Shown here: positions 56,651-64,000 of the stretch, one piece after another
Position numbering within the stretch: position 1 is the stretch's first letter
Layout: every line of letters begins with the position of its first letter
NCBI GenBank assembly: GCA_949752735.1
Contig: OX457036.1
Coordinates: forward strand, 98,065,761 to 98,129,760
Direction of reading: 5' to 3'
Source: Lumbricus terrestris
Lineage: Eukaryota > Annelida > Clitellata > Crassiclitellata > Lumbricidae
DNA length: 64,000 bases
Made by a program: the position numbers and the translations under genes
The notes under the pieces: generated by a model
The model's input: the letters and a program-made list of their open reading frames with translations, nothing else
Database searches by the model: none
Told to the model about the DNA's origin: nothing

Positions 56651-58396
56651 ATGGAGGAAGAAGGGAAGAAAGGAAGAACTAAAGAACTGTTCGCAAAGAT
56701 AAAGGAAATAACAAAGACAGCAGGCCCTAGAATGGGATCACTCAAGACAAAGGATGGGAAGATAATAGGAGACGAGGAAGAGATGAAGGCAAGGTGGAGA
56801 GAGTATACGGAAGAGCTGTACAAGGAGGACGAACGTGTCGTGAAGGAAAACATCAAAATAGAGGAAGTTGAAAACGAACCAGATATATTGGAGGCAGAGG
56901 TGGAGTGGGCGATAAAACAGTTAAAGGACAACAAAGCGCCAGGACATGATGGAATACCTATAGAACTGGTAAAAGCGGGAGATGAAGCAGTGGTGAGGAC
57001 TATTACAAAGCTATGCAATCAAATCTGGAGAACTGGGGAGTGGCCGGAGGACTGGAAAAGGTCAGTGTTCATACCAATTTTCAAGAAAGGAGACGCGAGA
57101 GAGTGTGGAAATTATCGAACGATAGCGATGATATCGCACACGAGCAAAATACTACTCAAAATAATCCACAAAAGAATGGAGAAGACAATTGAAAGAGAAT
57201 TACCAGCCAACCAAGCGGGATTCAGGAAGGCGCGAGGAACGCGTGATCACATCGCCAATATAAGGTGGATTATGGAGAGACAGAGGGAGTACGGGCAAGA
57301 GGTGCATATGTGTTTTATAGACTACAGCAAGGCGTTTGATTGCATAGACCATACACTACTGTGGAGGACACTAATTGAGATGGGAATTCCGAAGCACCTG
57401 GTTAAACTACTGAAAGGCCTTTACGTGGATCAAGAGGCGGTTATAAGAACTGAATATGGAGACACAGGGAAATTTAAAATAAGGAAAGGAGTGAGGCAGG
57501 GGTGCATTTTGTCCCCTTTCCTGTTTAATCTGTATGCCGAGAGAATTATGAGGAGGGCTGGATTGGAGGAGGCAACAGAGGGGGTAAGGATAGCGGGGAA
57601 AATACTGAATAATTTGAGGTACGCTGATGATACGACATTATTGGCGGGTAAGAAGGACGACCTGGCCGAGTTAATAAGAAGAGTAAGGATGGAAAGCGAA
57701 AAGGCGGGACTATACTTCAATGTAAAGAAAACAAAAGTTATGACAACTGCAACATGGGAAAACTTTGAGGTGGATGGAGAAACGATAGAGGTAGTATCGA
57801 GCTTCACATTCCTGGGATCTATGTTAGAGAAGGAGGGAAGATGTGATATGGAAATAAGGCGGAGGGTAACAATGGGAAAAACGGCAATGAACGGTCTGAG
57901 AAATATTTGGAAAGATAAATATGTGAGCAGGGAAACAAAGAAAAGACTGGTAAGAGCACTGATCTTCCCGGTCGTCCTATATGGATGCGAAACATGGACA
58001 AAGACACTGGATATGGAAAAGAAAATCAACGCGTGCGAGATGTGGATTTGGAGAAAAATGTTAAGGATTTCATGGACGGAGAAGAGAACTAACGAATCGG
58101 TGCGTGAGGAGCTCGGAATAGAGAGAGATGAGACACTACAGCAAACAGCGACTTGGAGGAAATTGAGCTACTTCGGCCATGTGATGAGATCCAACGGTTT
58201 GGAGAAGGAGCTGATGACGGCATGCGGTGAGGGAAGGAGGAGACGCGGAAGACCAAGGAAGAGATGGTTGGAAGAGGTACAGGAAAAGTCTGGCATGAAC
58301 TTGGAGGAGCTGAGAGAGGCAACAAGAGAGAGGGGACACTGGAGAGGATGCATCAAGAATATCGCCAGAGCTCCAAGAGCTGACGGCACCAGGTGA
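56651..58396 (+). CDS. RTE-like non-LTR reverse transcriptase, 5'-truncated
   Basis: An open frame of 581 codons. An N-terminal helical lead is followed by the reverse transcriptase domain: KAPGHDGIP (about 95-103), motif A with the catalytic Asp in CFIDYSKAFD (D224), GVRQGCILSPFLFNLY (280-295) and YADD (324-327). The later part has the ALIFPVVLYGCETWT block and a basic RRRGRPRKRWLEE near the C-terminus, as in RTE-type elements. No apurinic endonuclease domain precedes it, so the element is 5'-truncated. It is followed by an ATT-type simple tail (58400-58440). The frame is intact, which suggests a young copy. Remnants of the group lie at 3302-3911 and 9275-9520. Confidence 0.9.
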   Translation: MEEEGKKGRTKELFAKIKEITKTAGPRMGSLKTKDGKIIGDEEEMKARWREYTEELYKEDERVVKENIKIEEVENEPDILEAEVEWAIKQLKDNKAPGHDGIPIELVKAGDEAVVRTITKLCNQIWRTGEWPEDWKRSVFIPIFKKGDARECGNYRTIAMISHTSKILLKIIHKRMEKTIERELPANQAGFRKARGTRDHIANIRWIMERQREYGQEVHMCFIDYSKAFDCIDHTLLWRTLIEMGIPKHLVKLLKGLYVDQEAVIRTEYGDTGKFKIRKGVRQGCILSPFLFNLYAERIMRRAGLEEATEGVRIAGKILNNLRYADDTTLLAGKKDDLAELIRRVRMESEKAGLYFNVKKTKVMTTATWENFEVDGETIEVVSSFTFLGSMLEKEGRCDMEIRRRVTMGKTAMNGLRNIWKDKYVSRETKKRLVRALIFPVVLYGCETWTKTLDMEKKINACEMWIWRKMLRISWTEKRTNESVREELGIERDETLQQTATWRKLSYFGHVMRSNGLEKELMTACGEGRRRRGRPRKRWLEEVQEKSGMNLEELREATRERGHWRGCIKNIARAPRADGTR

Positions 58397-58494
58397 CCAG
58401 GTGATTATTAATATTAATATTATTATTATTATTATTACAATAATAATCTAGGATAAAAAAAATTAATCAGAGTAGGGATAAGAATAAGGCTGTG

Positions 58495-58735
58495 ACTAGC
58501 GGACCGCCAGGCGGCCCTCGAATTTCAAATACTAGCGGACCGCCAGGCGGCCCTCGAATTTCAAATACTAGCGGACCGCCAGGCGGCCCTCGAATTTCAA
58601 ATACTAGCGGACCGCCAGGCGGCCCTCGAATTTCAAATACTAGCGGACCGCCAGGCGGCTCTCGAATTTCAAATACTAGCGGACCGCCAGTGGCGGCCGT
58701 CCAATACGGAACACTAGCAAGCCGCCAGGCGGTCG
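58495..58735. repeat. 36-bp minisatellite with CGGACCGCC
   Basis: About six units beginning CTAGCGGACCGCCAGGCGGC and ending TCGAATTTCAAATA. The last unit is degraded. CCGCCAGGCGG is an inverted repeat in each unit. Confidence 0.96.
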
Positions 58736-58773
58736 TCTAATGCTGAATACTAGCGGACCGCATAGGTGCAATC

Positions 58774-61380
58774 GGTTCCACGACAACTGGTTCACAGACA
58801 ACTGGTTCACCGACAACTGGTTCACGACAACTGGTTCACGACAATTGGTTCACGTACCGACAGCTGGTTCACCGACAACTGGTTCACCGACAATTCACGA
58901 CCAAAATGTTCACTGCGAATTTTTTTAGTCCATGGTTATTGCCGCTAAAAAGGAAGTTGGATTGATGAAAATAACTCGTGATACATGTAAATCGAAAACA
59001 GATTGTTGATAGTTCGCTGCAAAAAGAAACAGAGGAAAAGAAGTTTCCTAAACGAAGTTGCATTAGGCCTAATGAATATAATGCTTGTAAAAATTGACGC
59101 CGCATACACGAAGCAATCGCGTTGCGAAATAGAAGTTGGATTGATGAAAATACTTCAATTTTAAATAGAAGTCGGATTTAGATTGACTAAAATCGTCCTG
59201 TTAAAATTGGAGCGGTTGGAGTAAAGGAAACCGGAATAAGTATTTTCTTACCTTAAATAGAAGCTGGATTTATGTTTATGAAAATGTTCTTGCTTAAATT
59301 AGAGCTGGAAGGATGAAAATGTCTTGCCTTAAATTGGAGTTGGATTGATTACAATCTTAATAAAAATCGGAACTGGATCGTTGAAAATAACGCGGGAGTA
59401 ACGAAAACCGGAATAAATATTGTTACACATAAAATAGAAGCTGGATGGACGAAAATGTCCTGCCCTAGATTGGAGCTGGATTGATGAAAACGTCTTGCTT
59501 TAAATTGGAGATGGATAGATGAAAATGTTCTTGCTTAAATTGGAACTGGATGGATGAAAATCTTATTGATTAAATTGGAGCTGGATGGATGAAAATCTTC
59601 TTGATTAAATTGGAGCTGGATGGATGAGAATGTCCTTCCTTAAATTGGAGCTGGATTGATGAAAATATTCTTGATTAAGTTGAAGATGGATTGATGAAAA
59701 TCGTCCTGATTAAATTGGAGCTGGATGGATGAAAATGTTTTTTTTATTAAGTTGGAACTGGATTGATGAAAATGTTTTTGATTAAGTTGAAGATGGATTG
59801 ATGAAAATCGTCCTGATTAAATTGGAGCTGGATGGATGAAAATTGTCTTTATTAACTTGGAGCTGGATGGATGAAAATGTTTTTGATTACATTGAAGCCG
59901 GATTGATGAAAATTGTTTTGATAAAATTGGAGCTGGATGGATAAAAATGTTTTTGATTAAGTTGGAACTTGATGGATGAAAATCTTCTTCATTAAATTGG
60001 AGCTGGATGGATGATAAAACGTTTGAGAAATCGAAGCTGGATGAAGGTGTTTTATATGTCTGAAATAGAAGCGGGATCAAGGTATTTTATATCTGAAATA
60101 GAAGCTGAATAAATGATAAAACGCTAAAGAAATCGAAGCTGGATAAGGGTTTTATAGATGTTAAATAGAAGCTGGATTAATGTCTTTATAGATCTGAAAG
60201 AGAAGACGGATGAATTAAATACGCTTAAGAAATGGAAGTTGGATGAAAGTTTTTATATATCTGAAATAGATGCAGGATTTTATACGTCTGAAATAGAAGC
60301 GGGATCAGGGTATTTTATATCCTAAATAAAAGCTGAATAAATGATAAAACGCTAAAGAAACCGAAGCTGGATAAGGGTTTTATAGATGTTAAATAGAAGC
60401 TGGATTAATGTCTTTATAGATCTGAAAGGGAAGCCGGATTAATGATAAAACGCTTAAGAAATGGAAGCTGGATGAATGTTTTTAGATGTCAGAAATAGAA
60501 GCAGGATGAGTGATAAAACGCTTGAGAAATCGAAGCTAGATGAAAGTATTTTGTCTGTCTGAAATAGAAGCTGGATGAATGATAAAAGGCTTGAGAAATC
60601 GAAGCGGGATCAATTTATTTCATATATTACATAGAAGCTGGATGAATGATAAAACGGTTAGGAAATGGAAGCTGGATGAAGGTTTTATAGATCTAAAATA
60701 GGAGCTGGATTAAGAAGATTTTCATCAATCCAGCTACAACCTAATCAAAAAATGTCATCCATCCAGCTCAAATTTAAGCAAGGAGATTTTCATCCATCCA
60801 GCTCCAATTTAGGCAAGACGATTTTCATCAATCCAGCTTCGACTTAATCATGAATATTTTCATCAATCCTGCTCCAATTTAAGGAAGGACATTTTCATCA
60901 GTCCAGCTCCAACCTAGTCAAGAACATTTTCATCAATCCAGCTTCAATTTGATCAAAAGCATTTTCATCAATCCAGCTTCAATTTAATCAAAAACATTTT
61001 CATACATCCAGCTCAACTTTTAGGCAAACCAGCTCCAATATAAGAAAAAAGGTTTCATCAACCAGACTGAATATTAAGCAAGAATATTTATATTAATCCA
61101 GCTCCAATTTAATCAGAAAGATTTTCATCCATCCAGCCCCAACTTAATCAAAACATTGTCATCCATCCAGCACCAATTTATGGATGGACATTTTAACCAA
61201 TCCAGCTCCAATTCAGGCAAGAAGATTTTCATCAATCCAGCTTCTATTTCACAACTAGAAATACCTTCATCCAGCTTCTGTTTCAGATATAGAAAACTTT
61301 CATCCAGCCTCCATTTCTTAGCCGTTTTATCATTCATACAGCTTCTATTTCAGATATATAAAAACCCTATTAAATATTAA
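58774..61380. repeat. Large satellite array with orientation switch
   Basis: It starts with GGTTCCACGACAACTGG and an array of CGACAACTGGTTCAC words, as in the 609-bp elements. Then follow dozens of units of the AAATTGGAGCTGGATGGATG type on plus (58950-60715), and the complementary CATCAATCCAGCT type (60715-61360). It looks like a greatly expanded relative of the 609-bp family. Confidence 0.85.
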
Positions 61381-61429
61381 AGTTAGGGGTCCACTGAAAA
61401 GTTGGGGGGACGCGTCCCGTGGATCCAAT

Positions 61430-61649
61430 AGGGTGGTTGCGCCTATGGCGGACCGCCAGTAAAAGTAAGAAGCAAGTGACAGTAACGTATGTATGTATTG
61501 TATATGTCCATTTATATAGCGCCTTACAAGAAACTCACGAAGGCGCTAAAAATCTATGCAACTGTAAAACTAACGCATTTCCCAGATATTATTGTTGACA
61601 CGGGCACGTATACAATATAAAATGCCTAATTCTGATGACTTACATGATT
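61430..61649. other. Junction region
   Basis: TTGCGCCTATGGCGGACCGCC (61427-61447) mirrors the CGGACCGCATAGGTGCAA at 58755-58772. A LINE 3' UTR word (TTTATATAGCGCCTTACA) follows at 61510. Confidence 0.5.
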
Positions 61650-63195
61650 CATTATTCATTATTCATTATATGCATTTATATAGCGCCTCTTCAAGGGGGC
61701 TACTCAGAGGCGCTCCCAACCTCAGCGCGGCCAAATAAAACTGTTTTAAGATGAGAGAGGAAAGTCTGAGAAGGATTTTTACAAAGAGAGCGGAGGGTCA
61801 GAGGAAGACCATTCCAGGTTGAGGGTCCCACCACTGAGAAAGCACGGCTCTGCATAGTGGAAGTTCGAGCAAAAGGTACTGAGAGTAGACTTTGTTCAGT
61901 CGAACGAAGGGAGCGGAAGGGGTGAGAACTAAGAGTAGGGCTACAAAGCTCACAAAGATAGGCAGGAGCAAGGCCTAGCATGCAGCGCCAGACTAGAGTA
62001 GATATCCTATACTCAATTCGCTGCTTGAGTGGAAGCCAGTGGAGAACGTCACGCATATAGCTGGAGATGTGGCTGAATTTAGGTATGCGGCCAATAAGGC
62101 GGGCTGCAGAGCGCAGGACACGATCAATGCAACTCAGACGGGAAATTGGTAGGCCAGCATAGAGAGAGCAGCAGTAGTCAAGTCTGGTGGTAACAAAAGA
62201 ATGGACAAGGGTTGCAGCAGCAGTAGGAGTAAGTGAGCGAGCAACAGTGCGTAGTTGACGGAGTTGATAATAACAGGCACGGCTGAGTGAGTGAATATGT
62301 GGAGCAAAGGTGAGCTCTTGGTCCAGAGTAACACCAAGGTCACGGACTCTGGTTGAGAAGACAAAATCAGGAAAGGCATCAGCGATGGTTGTCATATCCA
62401 GCTTTTTCAACTGCTGGCGAGTGCCAAGCCAAATGAATTGAGTTTTTAAAGAGTTGAGGCGAAGTCGATTGGACGACATCCAAGTCCCCAAGGCTTCCAT
62501 GGCAAAGTACATAGACCGGACAGTTGCAACAGAGTCAGAGGCACGACAGTGCTGGTAGGCTTGCACATCATCAGCATACAGATGGGCTTGCATAGCATGG
62601 GAGGCAAGAAGAGAGGCAAGATCTGAGGTATAGATTATGAAGAGAAGGGGGCCCAAGACAGAGCCCTGTGGAAGACCGTAAGGAGCGGGGACCCAGAGGG
62701 ACCTAGAGGGGCCATGGACCACAGAAAAGGAACGATCACTAAGAAAGGATCTCAGCCAGAGGAGCAGAGTACCAGAGAGACCAAAAGATATATGCAGTCG
62801 TTCAAGTAAAATGTCATGGTCCACAGTGTCAAACGCTGCACTAACGTCAAAAAGGGCTAAGAGAGTCAGCTGAGAACGATCGATGGCTCCGTAGACATCA
62901 GAAAGGAGTCGAAGAAGTAATGTCTCAGTTGAATGACCTTTTCGGAAGCCAGACTGGATTTCCGGAAGCAGGTTGTGAGTCTCAAGGTATGATGTCAGCT
63001 GGAGAGCGACTATTTTCTCGATAAGCTTCGAGATAAATGAAACATTAGCAATTGGACGGAAGTTGACTGGATTGTCTGAATCGAGTCCTTCACACTTGAG
63101 AACAGGAACCAGGATGGATCGTTTTTGAGACGGCGGCAAGATGCCTTCAAGGATGGAGCATATGATGATATATGATGACTTACAAATCAAAGCCC
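61650..63195 (-). mobile_element. CR1/L2-like LINE, 5'-truncated
   Basis: Covers the open reverse transcriptase frame below, a 3' UTR with ATATAGCGCCTC and an ATTCATT tail. The 5' end stops abruptly near 63190. Confidence 0.85.
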
Positions 63196-63214
63196 GATCC
63201 AGAAACATATGCAA
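61700..63214 (-). CDS. CR1/L2-like reverse transcriptase
   Basis: An open frame of 504 codons. The first 25 or so residues are probably flanking DNA. The domain shows NFRPIANVSFISKLIEK (51-67), QSGFRKGHSTET (87-98), motif A LFDVSAAFDTVDH (D123), GLPQGSVLGPLLF (180-192) and YADD (213-216). The C-terminal part has FSVVGPSTWNGLP and ends SASE. The endonuclease and ORF1 are missing. The open frame and the close copy at 30.9-31.7 kb suggest recent activity of the family. Confidence 0.9.
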   Translation of the reverse strand: MHMFLDRALICKSSYIIICSILEGILPPSQKRSILVPVLKCEGLDSDNPVNFRPIANVSFISKLIEKIVALQLTSYLETHNLLPEIQSGFRKGHSTETLLLRLLSDVYGAIDRSQLTLLALFDVSAAFDTVDHDILLERLHISFGLSGTLLLWLRSFLSDRSFSVVHGPSRSLWVPAPYGLPQGSVLGPLLFIIYTSDLASLLASHAMQAHLYADDVQAYQHCRASDSVATVRSMYFAMEALGTWMSSNRLRLNSLKTQFIWLGTRQQLKKLDMTTIADAFPDFVFSTRVRDLGVTLDQELTFAPHIHSLSRACYYQLRQLRTVARSLTPTAAATLVHSFVTTRLDYCCSLYAGLPISRLSCIDRVLRSAARLIGRIPKFSHISSYMRDVLHWLPLKQRIEYRISTLVWRCMLGLAPAYLCELCSPTLSSHPFRSLRSTEQSLLSVPFARTSTMQSRAFSVVGPSTWNGLPLTLRSLCKNPSQTFLSHLKTVLFGRAEVGSASE

Positions 63215-63655
63215 AGCATTTTAATAGAAACAACAACATTCTTTAAAATTTAGATCATGTTTCTGTAAACATCATTGAATGATTATTGATAATCTATTCT
63301 GTAAAATTAAGAAAGAGTCCAACATTTTAGCGCGTTAACCATTTTATTATCACAATGGAGCTGACAAATGTTAGTTCAATAAAATCTGCTTTGCTATACC
63401 TGCCTGTAAAAATTGAATACCTCTGTAATACGTTACATTTCGCATTGCACTATTTCTATGCGTAACGTAGACTAAATACAAAACTTAACAAGTCGGCCAA
63501 GGTTTGCCCCTCACTGAAAAAAAACTGAAATGACGTTCCTCTGTGAAGACCCCATACCCTCAAATATTTTGGAAAAGTTTACACTGGTGCTAATCTTAAT
63601 GTCCAAAAGATTAATCAAAGTTCACTTCCAGTGAATTCGGATTCCAATTGATCAG
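63215..63655. other. Spacer or 3' UTR of the final ORF
   Basis: AT-rich, no gene. It would hold the 3' UTR of the minus-strand PHD ORF. Confidence 0.4.
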
Positions 63656-63994
63656 TCAGCACAACTGGCATTTAAACGGATCTTTCCGGCGTTTTGGCAA
63701 AGTGTTTTTATTGCAACAGCAACCATGAACCCATTTTTTGCAGTTGTCACACTGAAACCATGTTATACTTGCCTTTGCTGAAAAACCTTTTGGCGGCTCA
63801 GGTTGACCACACTTTGCACAGCTCTCGCCTATTGAAGCTCTGGGTTGCGATGTACTAGAATTTGAACCCTTTTGTTGCTTCTTCTTTGCCAGGCCTATAA
63901 CAGTTGTTTCGCTACCTTTTGGCCGGCCTCGTTTACGCATTGCTGGTGGCATTTGTATTGCAGCAAACGTGTCCATCTTGCTTACTCCCGACAA
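63656..63994 (-). CDS. AT-hook and PHD-finger protein, probably transposon-derived
   Basis: 112 codons from the first ATG in the window. The frame may extend upstream beyond the edge. A basic RKRGRPKGSETTVIGL (residues 16-31) resembles an AT-hook. Then comes a C4-H-C3 zinc finger: CAKCG, FQCDNCKKWVHGCC and FKCQLC just before the stop. PHD fingers bind histone tails in chromatin proteins, but a PHD-like motif after GRPKG at the very C-terminus is also common in domesticated or live DDE transposases. I favour the second reading. A host gene is possible. Confidence 0.65.
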   Translation of the reverse strand: MSGVSKMDTFAAIQMPPAMRKRGRPKGSETTVIGLAKKKQQKGSNSSTSQPRASIGESCAKCGQPEPPKGFSAKASITWFQCDNCKKWVHGCCCNKNTLPKRRKDPFKCQLC

Positions 63995-64000
63995 CTGTGT

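Noticed and set aside
57430..58389. Minus frames over the RTE reverse transcriptase
   Set aside because: Antisense shadows of the plus-strand ORF.

Overview
The window is eukaryotic nuclear DNA from an animal. It has intron-split genes with GT..AG borders, non-LTR retrotransposons, DNA-transposon remnants with target-site duplications, and very abundant microsatellites and minisatellites. The best-supported genes are two tandem minus-strand precursors with a BRICHOS domain and a C-terminal four-cysteine peptide. Antimicrobial peptides made from BRICHOS precursors are best known from marine annelids, so a polychaete-like marine lophotrochozoan is my best guess. That assignment is inference. 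The word TAGGCCTA is scattered through the whole window.

Layout. Positions 1-7000 hold retrotransposon debris, a transposon with terminal repeat arrays (4957-6058) and a minisatellite that grew inside a LINE fragment. Positions 7466-16300 hold BRICHOS gene A (six coding exons, 237 aa, minus strand), with a TA-flanked element and retroelement pieces in its introns. Positions 16.8-30 kb are a transposon-rich spacer: a second TA-flanked element, a retroelement pseudogene, hAT-like elements with 8-bp duplications, two 609-bp elements in inverted orientation and 130 uninterrupted GAT triplets. Positions 30310-40002 hold BRICHOS gene B (six exons, 239 aa, minus strand). Positions 40-45 kb hold its upstream flank and a third, frameshifted BRICHOS fragment C, near two minisatellites. 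Positions 45.5-47 kb are a polypurine region. Positions 47044-48843 hold an intronless LRR-Ig transmembrane receptor gene (plus strand) with a poly(A) signal. Positions 49-56 kb hold LINE tails, a piggyBac-like element, a Tc1-like transposase scrap and a long polypurine-to-polypyrimidine switch. Positions 56.6-58.4 kb hold an RTE-like reverse transcriptase ORF. Positions 58.5-61.4 kb are a large partly palindromic satellite array. Positions 61.65-63.2 kb hold a CR1/L2-like reverse transcriptase ORF (minus strand). The window ends in a minus-strand AT-hook/PHD-finger ORF that may run off the edge.

How it works together. Genes A and B, with fragment C, look like one tandem duplication: exon order, lengths, phases, some intron sequence, the upstream flank and a TATA-like box are shared. 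Each encodes a short cytoplasmic tail, one membrane anchor, a linker, a BRICHOS domain, a furin-type site and a short C-terminal peptide with four cysteines. Between A and B the anchor and BRICHOS parts are nearly identical, while the released peptide keeps little but its cysteines. That is the pattern expected of an effector peptide diversifying behind a conserved chaperone domain, and it is the most interesting system in the window.
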